Origin: Aphrocallistes beatrix
Lineage: Eukaryota > Porifera > Hexactinellida > Sceptrulophora > Aphrocallistidae
Direction: 5' to 3'
DNA: 64,000 bases
Assembly (NCBI GenBank): GCA_963281255.1
Contig: OY725497.1
Coordinates: 4,332,968-4,396,967 of the forward strand
Part shown: in pieces, positions 21,718 to 33,163 of the stretch
Layout: each line of letters begins with the position of its first letter
How positions within the stretch are numbered: the stretch's first letter is position 1
Notes under the pieces: generated by a model
Told to the model about the DNA's origin: nothing
The model's database searches: none
Seen by the model: the letters and a program-made list of their open reading frames with translations, nothing else
Position numbers and translations under genes: made by a program

Positions 21718-24700
21718 ATGAGTGATTCGAATAACTCACTTTCAGATATGAACCCATCTTCAAATCCCTCTTCTCAGGGTGCACGCCCTGAATCCCAGAT
21801 TGATCTTTCTCAACTGGATCCTTTGTATACCTCAACTACAGTTACTCCTCAATCCACTTCCTCTGACCTTATCGATCTTCTCGGTGAGATGCCCCTCTCC
21901 CCTGTCCTCCCTTCTCCGGATCCAGTACCGCTTCTTAACCCCGTTATAACAGATGAACCCCTGGCCCATCTCTATATTACAGGAATCGATAAGTATGCCA
22001 CTGTAGAAGAATTTGAAGACGGCACAGTTCTGAAAAGATACAAAAAGTTTTGTTCGAATCTCAGAATGCAAACAAGTCAAATGACTGGGAAAAAACGAAT
22101 AATAATTTCGTTTCACAATAGAGATGCCATCATAGAGTTTGAGTCAGACTTACGGAAGAGCTTCCCAGGTGAAAATGTTAATTTCAAGATTGAATATATC
22201 GAACGAGAAGAACCGACAACTCTAAAGCAGGAACCTGCACCTCCTCCCACTCAGAAGGAAAGAGAAGCCACTCAGACTGAAGCGAAACCAAGAGAGCCAA
22301 TTCCTCCGTAAGTTTTTTTCATAGATTGGTAATTTTTACATCAAATCCACTCACTGTGTTGTTGTAGGGCTACAGCTAGTAAGAACATAAGTACAGATTT
22401 GATGATATTTATCAAGAAGAAGTTCATTATGCACATCGACAACTTTAAGCTACAGGGCACAGTTACGTATGACGAAGACGAGGGAACTGTAACTATCACG
22501 CATCCAGACCCTCAAGAGCTTCATCGATTCGAGATGAATGTATTGAATGAGGTAAACAGAATATAAATATTCCCGTTTTTATGATGTAGATGTGTATATA
22601 ATATAGTTTTCTTTGCGAAATTGACTGTTTTATTCATCGCTCAACATTTTGTTTTATAATAGCCTGTGCACTTTTTTAGATTGATGAAGTATTTGAGGAT
22701 TTAAACGAGGAAGAAATGAAATTGTTGGAAAGTTGCATTGACATGATTTGTCAAACCGAAACAATGCAAATTCAATATTTAATAAACAGTAATCCGAATC
22801 AAATTCATATTTTGGGTGACAAGTTGTTAGTCAGTAAAGCTATGAAAAAGTTAAAACAGACACTCTACACACAGCTAACGATCTCACGGTAAGTTCAACA
22901 TGTTTGTACTTAGATGGTTATGATGCGTGTTTGTTAAGATTTATGAAAAATTGGTCTTTTTTGAGAGAATGTTTTTTACATGAATAATTTGAATTGTAAT
23001 TTATTATTTTCATTAGCAACATTCCACTCGTTTTCTTTTTAAAAAGTTTCCCACTTTGTTACACCTCAAAACCTCAAAAGCAAACAAATAAAATTCCTGT
23101 GAAAAACGAATAATCTTTTCGTTTCACAATAGAGACGCTATCTTAGAGGCTGAGTCAGACTCACAGAGAAGCGTCTCAGGTGAAAATGTTGATTCCAAGA
23201 CTGAATATATCGAACGAGAAGACCCGACAACTCTAAAACAGGAACCTGCGCCTCCTCCCACTCAGACTGAAGAAAAGCCAACAGAGCCAATCCCTCCGTA
23301 AGTTCATTTCCAATTTTTAAAATCAGACATATAATAACTCCCAAGTATTTTCTGTGAGAGTTTGCTTATCTGTAAGTATGAGTCAGTGATTCATGTGGAG
23401 CTTTGTTAAATCTGATGAATTATCATTTCACTCAGAGTTGATTAGCATTTTGCATAGACTGAATTTTTCATTCTCTGAAAAATAGTTTAGTGTGAAAATT
23501 GGATTTGTTTCGCGGTAGTGCCTTTTAATTATTTGATAGAGATAAACTTTAGGAATCCTCAACCTTGGATATGCTATTGGTCTATAAGTACCAAAACATT
23601 TCCTAACAAACACGAAGCTAAGCTTACATCTAAACCGTCCGTCCCTCTTTTGAAACTTTTTTAAAAATCTCATTTTCACGAGTGTCCTTTTTCATTAAAA
23701 AATCGTTGTAGAGCTACAGCTAGTAAGAACATCAGTACAGATTTGATGATATTTATCAAGGCAAAGTTCATGGATCATCTCGACAACTTTAAGCTACAGG
23801 GCACAGTTACGTATGACGAAGACAAGAGAACTGTAACTATCACGCATCCAGACCCTCAAGAGCTTCAGCGATTCGAGAGGAATGTTTTGAATGAGGTAAA
23901 CAAACTATAAATACTTTTTATGGTGAGATTTTCTTTGCGAAATTGGAAGTTTCTTCGTTGCTTGATATTTTATTTTATAACAGCCTGTGTGCTTTGTTAG
24001 ATTGATGAAGTATTTGAGAATTTGGACGAAGGAGAAATGAAATTGTTGAAAAGCCCAGTCCAGCGTTATTCATCTTGCATTGACATGATTTGTCAAACCG
24101 AGACAATGCCGATTAAATATATAATAAACAGTAATCCAAATCAAATTCATATTTTCGGTGAAAAGTTGTTAGTCAGTAAAGCGATGAAAGATTTAAAACA
24201 GACACTCTACACACAGCTAACGATCTCACAGTAAGTTCAACATGTTTGTACTTGGATGGTTATAATGCGTGTTTGTTAATATTTATGAAAATTGTTCTTT
24301 TTTTGAGAGAACGATTTTTGCATGAATAGTTGTAATTGTAATTATTATTTTTCTTTATCTACAGTCCACTCGTTTTCTTCTTCAAAAATTTCCCTACTTT
24401 GTTACACCCTAACACCAACCAGTTCGAGATATCAGACTTCTCAGTGTATATCAAAGGTACCTCTTCAGCTGAGCAATGCAAAGAAATCAGAGATTCAATG
24501 CAACAAGTTGTTTCATCTTGTTGTGTTAAACCCTTGAGGATAAGTCAGAAACTGCTGAGACCAGCTCATGTGTTCATCACGAGAAATGATTTATGCGTAT
24601 CCTTATTGATACAGACTCAAGATGGTGAATTTCTTGATAAAGCGGATAAAGCTATTCCAGGAGGTAGATGTTATGTCTGTGGTCTGAAAGAGCATATAGA

Positions 24701-27700
24701 TCCCCTGATGCCACTCCTAGAGAACCCGATCGAAGAGAGATTATCTATTTCTCAGAAGGCTGTAACAAAGCTTTCCAAAACAACTGACAATGGTATCATT
24801 TTATTGGAAAAGATCAAGGCGAAGAGTAAGGTTTCTATCAGCCTGGATGAGCAGACTGTCACCATCACAGGGTTTATTTATGATAATATTCATGCCACAG
24901 TTGAGGAATTGAAGAAAAATTTTGAAGATGTGAATATAGTTTTGGATGATCAGATTTTGAATCCGCTACAGGTAAGAGCAGTTTGAAATGATGAAATAGT
25001 TACGGATCCTATATAAGTTACTACATCGAGGGATTGGTAGGTTTGGGGCGCATCATTTTCTCATATGTGACGTGTCAAAATGATAACTATGTGTATGTAT
25101 ATAAATCTAAAGGTACTCGCGGAGCTTTCCACACTCTATAGACATATCTAAACTTTATTCTTGCCTATATGGTGTTTACATTTTCAGGGATAACTTATTA
25201 ATTTATTAAAAGATTCATCTTAAAGTAAGACACTAACCGTTCTGACATCGTCAATGCGTTTGCTACATTTAAGCACAATTATTTTCATTTTTAGAAGTCT
25301 TACTTGTTGGATCAAAGATCGAATTTTAAATCACAAATCATTCCTAATTTGGAGTTGAGCTTCCAATTGAAGGTAGACGTAGAGGGAGATCGGATATGTC
25401 TATCTGGAGACCAGGACTCGTTACGCAACCTCGAGGCAAACCCGCGGAAGCTGGTAGAATTCTTTGAACATAGAATTCCTATCAGAACAATTTGGAAGGA
25501 GGTAGAAGAACGTTCTGTGCAGTTGTTTGCGGATTTGATATTTCGTTATCTCGGAGATCTGAGTTCTCAGGAACACTTCTTTGTCGTTCTGATTGACATG
25601 AAACGAAAGCGAATGACTATGCGCCCAGGATTTTGTGAAATTCCAATCCTTATCACTGCTGCCGATTCAATCATTGTTTCAATTGAATCGAGAATTAAGG
25701 TATGTTATTATTAATTTAATTGATCTCTTCTATTTATGAACGAGCTCGTCCGTCATTCCTGTTAATTTTAAATGATAGTTTTATGCTAATTCTCTCGATA
25801 GGAATTACGTCCCAAATGTGAGATTGTTCAATTGAAAAGAGAAGATCTGAACTTAATAGCAAGAGACGTATCAAACAAGATTAAACAAATTGAAATATCA
25901 GAATACCTCCGCATAATACCTGACGATCAAGGGTGTAAGCTCCAAGTCTTTTCGATTGGTCTATCATCAAGAAATGCACAAAAGATTGTTGATTCTGCGC
26001 TGTCTGATCAATACTATTCTAGAAATTTGCCAATAACCCCGATGCTTGCGTTCTACATTCAAGAGAAAAAACTCGTTAACATTTTCACCAAAAAATGGCA
26101 ATGTAATATGAAAATAATCGAAATGAAAGAGAATGAAAAATTCATCACTCACTGTCAAATAGATGGTAAGAGGGAATCTCTTGAAAAATTAGTCAATCAT
26201 ATAACTACCCTGAATAAAGATCTCACTTCTAAATCGGTCGAGGTTAATTATCCTGCCAAAAAGTTCTGTTCCCAATTCCACGCAGAAATTCTTGAAGTTC
26301 TCACTGCTATAAAAGGAGAATCTAATATCGTCATTGATGCACGAAGCATTATAACAGGAAAAGATCCGACTTCTATTGGAAAGGCCAAAGTTAATTTTAT
26401 TTCTACTTCTAATTCTGACATCAACGATCTATCTAATAAGTTTTCCAATCTGATTAAATTTAGCGAAACAACCCCAGTTCCTCTCTTACCTGCACAGCAT
26501 GCGAAACTAGCATCAGATATGCTACCTACACTTACAAGTCTAAGTATGAACCGACACTACTATATCGTCCTCAATCGTGAAAATGTTTTTATTAAAGCAA
26601 TTAACTATTTTGCAAACGCCGCTCTTCCTTGTGGAGAACGTGACATGCAGCCGTACTTAGAGATCTCTTCTTGTGAATATCGAGCTGATAATTTTGTTAT
26701 CTTCAACCTCCTCAACAGTCAGTCGTCTCAAGTCAAACTGAATGCTTTCGGAGTAGACAACTCAGTCAACATTCGACCCCCTTCTTCTCCAGAACAGCCA
26801 TTCAAACTAGAAGGGAAACACGTGAATGTGCAAACTGTGATCGCAGAAATTAAGAAGTTTGTGCAGGAACTATGGCAGTATCTGGGAACGTGTGAAGTCT
26901 CTGTACACTGTCCATTGTCCGCAATACAAACAGATCCTGGAATCATTAAATTCCTCTCTGGCCTATCTCATCCAAGCTTTAACATTCAATACAAATTCCC
27001 CAGTCAATCTCAGACTATAGTAGGCGAGCTGGCCGCTTCCTTCGAGATCTCTCTGAAGTCACATATCCTAAGTATAGATCTACGGAAGGGAGACATCACA
27101 AAAATGAAAGTTGATGCCATTGTAAATGCTGCCAATGATGATCTCGATCATTGCGGTGGAGTAGCTCTAGCGATTAGCAATGCTGGAGGTCCTATCGTAC
27201 AACAGTCGAGTACGGAACACGTTAAGAGACATGGAAAAGTTCCTGTCAGTCATAATGTGATATTACCTCCCGGCAATCTACCTTGTCAATCTGTCATCCA
27301 TGCAGTTGGTCCTATCTGGGACTCCATGAATCAGAATAGAGTAAAGAATGAGTTAGGACAATGTGTGTTTAACATCTGCCAACAGGCGGATAACGCTAGG
27401 TATTCCTCCATCGCTATTCCCACGATATCAGCTGGAATATTCGGTTTTCCTCTCCAACTGTCTACCTCCATCATTATTGAGGCTATTGAGCACTTCTTTT
27501 CTATCCAACCTAATTACTCACTTCGTAAATTGATTCTGATCGACATACAAGATGAAGCAATAGTTCAATTTCAGAAAGTTTTTAATCAAAAACCCAAATT
27601 TAAAAGTTGTCCTATCCAAAAGAAACCATCGTCTTCTACTCCACAAATTATTTTCGAGTGGCAGGGACATGATGAACAATGGCATCCATTTTCAGAAATG

Positions 27701-28885
27701 GATTACAACAAAATGAGAACAGCTTACAGTGCCAATCCTAAAGGAACCGCTAAAACTTCTCGTGGCAAATTCACGTACACTGTTGATTTTCCATCTTTGG
27801 TTCAAACCAACGACCAGACTCAAGCTAAAAAGAAGATTCGTATAATCAATCCGTCCCCTACTACCGAATCCGTTCCAAAGGATGATGACTCTCCGCCCGC
27901 TTCCTGGAAAACGATTGCTTCTGAAAAGATTGAGTTCTTCGGGCTTAGAACCACCCTCGATTCCGTCAAGCCGCAATTCACTGCGTTAATTCAGAAACTG
28001 GTTGCCAAAACGGAATTTCCTGTGACTTGTCAGATGCAAGATTTAATTCAGATTGTAAATTCTTGCAAGACCGAATACGTGAAATTTGATTTGACGAAAT
28101 CTGATGATGGAACTATCAAAGTATTGATTGAAGGTTTTGCCAGAGAAGTGACTGAAAGTGAGAAGAATATTACTGCGGAACTTATGAAGTTGTTGCTAGC
28201 TGACCAGGCTCAGGATCAACCATTCGAGCCAACACCAAAACATTGGGACCCTCACACTGCTAACGAGATGTGTAAACTTGTAAGGTTACAACCTACTTCG
28301 CCTGAATATCTTGATGTTGTTAAGGCGTTCCAGTCAACACTTCCTACTGCAGCCATCGTGAAGATAGAACGGATCCAGAATACTTGGTTATGGACTCGGT
28401 ACCAACAGGACAAGCAGCGTATCGTTCAGAAGAGCACGACCGGTGCAAATGAACTAATTTTATATCACGGAACTAGGACTACTGACCCTGTGTCAGTTTA
28501 CAAAGGCGCTCAGGGATTTGACTTTCGATTTTCACGGGAGGGTATGTGGGGTACTGCGAACTATTTCGCCGTTAACGCTTCCTACTCGCATAGTTACGCG
28601 CACACTCTTGGAGACGGGAGTAGACAAATGTTCAGTGTCAGGATTTGTGCTGGAGATGTCATTGATTTGCAGCCAGATGGAAAACTGAGATTACCTCCAC
28701 CGAAACCTCAGGTTGCTCAAGTGATCCTCCCAAATCTTACATCCTCATCTCCTCAGGGTGCTGTAGCTCCCCAGTTCGCTAATGATCCATACGACACCGT
28801 GTCCGGATTCACAAACGGTTCGAAGGTGTATATGATCTATGAGAACGGCCGAGCTTACCCCGAGTACCTCATCACATACAAATAG
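21718..28885 (+). CDS. PARP14-like mono-ADP-ribosyltransferase, copy C
   Basis: Core exons: 21718-22307, 22368-22551, 22680-22888, 24365-24971, 25295-25699, 25802-28885. Phases agree; the short form has 1692 residues, or 1885 with the duplicated module. Domain order is as in copy B: one RRM-like domain, KH-like modules, macro domain (GDIT, NAAN, CGGVA, SAGIFGFP), WWE-like domain (about 60 residues after the macro domain) and ART. The ART triad is His about residue 1554 (YHGT), Tyr in NYFA and Leu in YPEYLITY. Exon 3 has a 21-bp in-frame deletion relative to B. B and C are far more alike than either is to A over most of the gene, with local exceptions. It appears intact and ends the array. Confidence 0.88.
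23133..24230 (+). repeat. Internal duplicate of the exon 1 end-exon 2-exon 3 module, copy C
   Basis: Candidate exons 23133-23297 (165 bp), 23712-23895 (184 bp) and 24001-24230 (230 bp) correspond one to one with those in copy B and are all open in frame. Donors after 24230 and 23895 are good (GTAAGT, GTAAAC). Because B and C both have it and A does not, the internal duplication came before the B/C split. Keeping three reading frames and the cryptic acceptor in both copies suggests use. Confidence 0.65.
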
Positions 28886-29274
28886 AATTGTGTTTCCTTT
28901 ATTATATTTAACGATCCCTCATTGTTCAGTATATGTTCTCGCCTGACTCGATGATAAAGCTACTATACGAGTAAAACTAATGAGTATTTTTTCTTTTTTT
29001 TAATACTCGTTGCTTTTTTGTTTGTTTGTTTGTTTGTTTGTTTGTTTGTTTGTTTGTTTGTTTGTTTGTTTGTTTCTGTTTATGGACTCTTTTGCATATA
29101 TACTATGTACTACTTATCTGCTTAAATATATTTTTATGCTCATCACTAAGGAGGCAGTTTCTATTAAATAAATATATATATTGTTTTTAGTTGAATTTAT
29201 TTATTTATCATCTAATTTACATTTATCCCGAATGCTATTCTATTTTTTTGTTAGATTAGTCATTTATTCATCAC
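28886..29274. other. Intergenic region after PARP copy C
   Basis: The 3' flank here does not resemble those of A and B, so the tandem unit ends near the stop codon. It contains the TTTG microsatellite and an AATAAA-type signal near 29166. Confidence 0.5.
29017..29075. repeat. (TTTG)n microsatellite
   Basis: About 14 uninterrupted TTTG units in AT-rich sequence. Confidence 0.95.
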
Positions 29275-29688
29275 ATGGCCGGCCCAACTTTGAAGATAAA
29301 AGAATGCAACTTTGTAGATAATGATGCTATATGGGCTACACACTGCAGTAATGAGTTCAAGACATCTAAGCTCTGGAACGAGAAGTGGGGGTTTTTACTT
29401 GAGGACTATGGTAAGTTGGAAAAGCAGTCAAGAGCTTTGAGTAAACAAGAAAAATCAATTAAAGATGACGCAAATAAGCAAGTAGAGATAAATTCTGATG
29501 AAATTTCCCGAAGGACTGCAAGTGATGACAAAGAGAAATCATCGAGGCTACCCAGAACGTCCACTGGAATGGTAGGCTGGCTTGTAGTTACAGGGAAATC
29601 TCCTCTTCTCACTGTTGCGAAGGAGTCTCGCCGCGGTAAGCATGATATCCTTAACCAGCTTGGATGGCCACTTGACGGAGTCAACTGA
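29275..29688 (+). CDS. CIMIP1: Ciliary microtubule inner protein 1 (C20orf85) homologue
   Basis: Intronless 137-residue protein, the same length as I recall for human C20orf85/CIMIP1. Matching landmarks are an N-terminal DAIW...F...LWNEKWGFL (human EIWK...NWPQNWGFL), a charged middle linker, then TGMVGWL and a C-terminal LGWPLDGVN (human GFIGW and LCWPKQGVH). CIMIP1 is a small protein bound inside the doublet microtubules of motile cilia and sperm flagella. The identification rests on these motifs and the shared length; no enzymatic domain is present. Confidence 0.75.
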   Translation: MAGPTLKIKECNFVDNDAIWATHCSNEFKTSKLWNEKWGFLLEDYGKLEKQSRALSKQEKSIKDDANKQVEINSDEISRRTASDDKEKSSRLPRTSTGMVGWLVVTGKSPLLTVAKESRRGKHDILNQLGWPLDGVN

Positions 29689-30567
29689 CCCTTACGCCAT
29701 CTAGCACAACAATATCTCGTGTTTGTAAACATTTTTATTTTCGTATTACTAATTTTCTATTTTATTTTCTATTTCCACATGTTGTTGTTCCTAGCAACAT
29801 TTTTTTCATTTCAATTATTCAATATCATTCAATTCACATCATCAGTGAGATAACTCTGGACTTCAAACTAGCACATCCTGAGTTGTATCATAATTCCACA
29901 ACTCTCTCTCTAGCATAACTTTCAATGAGTAGCACATACCGGGACTGCTTGAACTCTGGGTATTCACCACTATGTATTATGTAATCATTCTGCACTGAAT
30001 TGCTTATGGTGAAACTTGATCTATCAATAGAGCGTATCTACCATCCAGCCATACGAATACTGAACCATATATGGTTAAATACCTGGTCTACTTTCTGAAC
30101 TGTGAAGTTGTCTAACATCTCTTAGTTCAAACAGGAAACATTCTCAAACTTCCCACTCTCCTACTGGAGATTTTGTTCACATTTCGACACTACGGGCACT
30201 AATTCCTCCTGCATTACATAATTATATGAAGTACTACAGCTTGTTATCATTTTTGTGCTTAGATAATAATCTGGGTATTACTTTACTCATAGTTTAAGAA
30301 CGTAATACTTGATTCAGTTCAGATTCGTTTTAAAAATCTTTACGTCGTTTTATACGAATCAGTTTTCTCCATTTATGCTTAATTTATTTTTGGAATTTTT
30401 TTCAAATCAAAGTTATAAAAATGATTGGCTAACATTGAAAATTTTACATATAGTATTTTAGGGTAATGTTGCATGATATTTTCTCTATGCTAGCTCGTAG
30501 TTTGACCTAATTTAGTTAGTTTTACTAGTAATACAGGCTCTTGGACAACTTTCTACAGCACGACAGA
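29689..30567. other. Intergenic region without visible gene
   Basis: AT-rich sequence of about 880 bp. No open frame of note, repeat or RNA gene was recognised. A CTACAG acceptor-like site lies just before the next gene. Confidence 0.5.
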
Positions 30568-30972
30568 ATGCCTGTGTGGAGAGCTGCCTACCTGAAAAAC
30601 TTCGTTAACCCATTCCAATGGTACATCGACTCACAAAAGCTGAGCGTAAACAGAGTCCCATACTACCAGCGCTACTTTGAGGTCCAGATTATATAATATA
30701 TAATTTTAATAGTCTTAAGCTTACTTAGCTTTTGCATATTCTAGGTCTCTAAGGTGATGGGTCCTGTATGGATGCGCGCTCCTTTGGATTGGAATTTGTA
30801 CCATGGGCTTTGGCTCGTGACGATAGGAACCTCGATTTACTTGGTAGTGATGATGAAGAAGTATATCTTTGGCGAACTGAAACGCAAGCCTTATCGCCCT
30901 TGGAGTGAGAATCGCTATGTTAAGTATACAAAAAACTTAATTGATCCTAAAATTGAAAGACTTGAAGAGTGA
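30568..30972 (+). CDS. Putative cytochrome c oxidase subunit 7A-like protein
   Basis: Two exons, 30568-30681 and 30745-30972, joined in phase 0 by a 63-bp GT-AG intron, give 113 residues. The central segment QRYFEVSKVMGPVWMR...LDWNLYHG...TIGTSIYL matches the COX7A pattern (Phe, then P-V-x-L/M-K/R, D-x-x-LY, then a transmembrane helix starting near a G-T). COX7A sits in the inner mitochondrial membrane at the edge of complex IV and helps form supercomplexes. Unusual is a C-terminal extension of about 35 charged residues after the helix. The N-terminus is mildly basic, fitting import. Another small inner-membrane subunit cannot be excluded. Confidence 0.5.
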
Positions 30973-31461
30973 TTTCGATCGCAATTTAATGATTTACTAA
31001 GTACTTACTCTTGATTAGGGATTTAGCGAATAGTGTGCATTATTGATGTCACTTATTGATTGCTTGAATTAACACGGTTGTAGGAAGGAAATATCCATCT
31101 TTCCTTAATGCAAGTTCTCAGTATGTTTAATGCTGTGTGACATTTCCCATATACAAACTGGATTTTTAACATCAATTGAGACTAACTCATTCATAATTCT
31201 TGCAATCCATCAGTTTCCTTAAACATTGATTCAATCTTGTTATTTCGGGAAAAAATCTAAATTATCAGCAAAAATAATGTTTCGTTTGTTTGTCTTTTCT
31301 ATTTGATTATATCATAACATATCTCTAATTGCCCTCATTTCTTACATTTAATTTTGGGGTTAAATTACTTTTGTCATCTTTTCTTTTCTGGTTTATGGGA
31401 TTAGCTAATCTGGAGATCTCAATTATTTTGACAGTGTCCTTATTTTTAGCACATTTAGAGT
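30973..31461. other. Intergenic region without visible gene
   Basis: About 490 bp of AT-rich sequence. Only a pyrimidine-rich stretch with AG sites immediately before the MFSD11 start stands out. Confidence 0.45.
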
Positions 31462-32943
31462 ATGCCGTTCAGTCGGGGGGTGAAGAGCTTGTACAATGTG
31501 GTGGCTCTGGGGTTTGTGTTCATGCTAGTGTTCACTGCATTCCAAACCACTTCCATTCTCCAAACCACTGCTCTTAAGAGTGCATTCAACAACACGTCAT
31601 CTTCTCCCACGATGAAGCACCTAGAACGGAACCTAGGCTACTACACACTTTGCATCATCTACGGGACACTCGCCTTTTCCAACTGGATAGCTCCGTCCAT
31701 CATTGTATTGCTAGGGAACAGACCGACCATGTTAGTCTCAGCTGCTCTGTACACGCTTTACATTGCTTCCCTCATCTACCCCATCGTCTGGACTATCCTC
31801 GCTGCGTCTGTGTTCTTAGGCCTAGGAGCCGGGACCCTCTGGACTGCTCAGGGTGCATACCTCAGCGAGAACTCAGATGAGAACACAAGCGGACGGAACA
31901 GCGGAATTTTCTGGGCACTTCTCCAAGCCAGCCTGTTTATTGGGAATATCTTTGTTTACATTTTTCTCTACACATCATCCAGCACTGGAGAAGAGACGAG
32001 CATAAGCCCAAAGCAGAATATGATACTGTTCTCTGTGCTGACTGTATTCTGCATATTCGGTACGCTCAGTGTATTCTTCCTAACTAAACCCCCTCCCAAG
32101 TACAATTTCACCGTGAGTAGTATTAACCATGAGGACGATCTCGGCGTAGACTCTCCCAAACCCAAGAAAACCCAAGTTCTTAAAGATATGGGGATGGCCT
32201 TTGTTGGAGCCTTAAAGCTATGTATTACGAAACAAATGATATTTTTATCGCTGTTGTTCATATACAGTGGGTTGGAGTTGAACTTTTGGTCCGGCGTTTA
32301 CGGGACTTCAATTGGAAACGTGAAACATCCTACATTCGGCGCGAAATCCGTTGGATTGAATGGCGCGTTTATCGGTGTCGGTGAGGTGGTAGGAGGGCTG
32401 CTATTCATGATTGTAGGTCATTACCTCAAGGGAAAAGGCCGCGTATTGATTGTCATATCAGGCTATGTTATTCAGATGGCAACATTCTTCAGTATTTACT
32501 TGAACCTCCCTACTCTTTCCCCCTCCACAGACCCTTCCATTCCGGAATCAGAGCTAATGAAGGGTGCAATTGGGTTTGATTCGAATATTTATGTTGCTTT
32601 CATCGGTTCGTTCCTGTTGGGATTCGGCGACAGTTGCATAAACACGCAAATCTACGCGTTTATTACTGGAGTGTACGCAGGCGAGCGATCTGCCGCCGCA
32701 ATGGCGCTCTACAAATTCTATCAGTCCATTGCCGCTATGGTCGCGTTCTTCTACAATCCATTTCTCAACTTGAACTTCCAGTTGATAATCCTCGTCGTCG
32801 CTGGGACTATTGGAGTGATTGGGTATATTGTGACGGAGGTATTGGCAGTGAAAAATTTACGAGCTCATCAAGTGGTAGGCTTTGAGGAGACAGAAAGATT
32901 CATAGAATCACCGAAATCCGGTGAAGAGTATCAAAAGGACTGA
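31462..32943 (+). CDS. MFSD11: UNC93-like major facilitator MFSD11
   Basis: Intronless 493-residue multi-pass membrane protein. Strings shared with vertebrate MFSD11 include FMLVFTAFQTT, GRNSGIFWALLQASLF, KLCITKQMIFLSL, YSGLELNFWSGVYGT, GAFIGVGEVVGG and LLGFGDSCINTQ. About 11-12 hydrophobic segments fit the MFS fold. MFSD11 is an orphan solute carrier-like protein of the UNC-93 branch; its substrate is unknown. Length exceeds the vertebrate protein (about 450), mainly from a longer first loop and C-terminal tail. The ATG chosen starts right before the first helix as in homologues. Confidence 0.9.
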   Translation: MPFSRGVKSLYNVVALGFVFMLVFTAFQTTSILQTTALKSAFNNTSSSPTMKHLERNLGYYTLCIIYGTLAFSNWIAPSIIVLLGNRPTMLVSAALYTLYIASLIYPIVWTILAASVFLGLGAGTLWTAQGAYLSENSDENTSGRNSGIFWALLQASLFIGNIFVYIFLYTSSSTGEETSISPKQNMILFSVLTVFCIFGTLSVFFLTKPPPKYNFTVSSINHEDDLGVDSPKPKKTQVLKDMGMAFVGALKLCITKQMIFLSLLFIYSGLELNFWSGVYGTSIGNVKHPTFGAKSVGLNGAFIGVGEVVGGLLFMIVGHYLKGKGRVLIVISGYVIQMATFFSIYLNLPTLSPSTDPSIPESELMKGAIGFDSNIYVAFIGSFLLGFGDSCINTQIYAFITGVYAGERSAAAMALYKFYQSIAAMVAFFYNPFLNLNFQLIILVVAGTIGVIGYIVTEVLAVKNLRAHQVVGFEETERFIESPKSGEEYQKD

Positions 32944-33157
32944 TCTACTCGTGCTGGTATGCAGAATTTCCCTGTGTTTATTATATCAACAGTGATTATA
33001 TATATTTAGTATATTTTTTCCATTCCTGAGAGGATCTCATTGAAGAGACTGCTGCATGTGGATATATTATATTTTGAAATAATTGTACTGATCTGAATTA
33101 TGGATTCAGGGTTCAACTCCAAATGACTGAATTTGTTTTGTCTAGCAAAACAACACA

Positions 33158-33163
33158 AATAAA
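33158..33163 (+). terminator. Likely MFSD11 polyadenylation signal (AATAAA)
   Basis: A canonical hexamer about 215 bp after the stop codon, the first one downstream of the gene. Confidence 0.5.

Noticed and set aside
22680-22888. Copy C exon 3 as a broken exon
   Set aside because: It is shorter than in B, but the 21-bp difference is a multiple of three, the frame is open and both splice sites are intact.
12946-28885. Copies B and C as pseudogenes
   Set aside because: All core exons keep frame, phase and splice sites, and the catalytic H-Y-L triad and macro motifs are intact in both.
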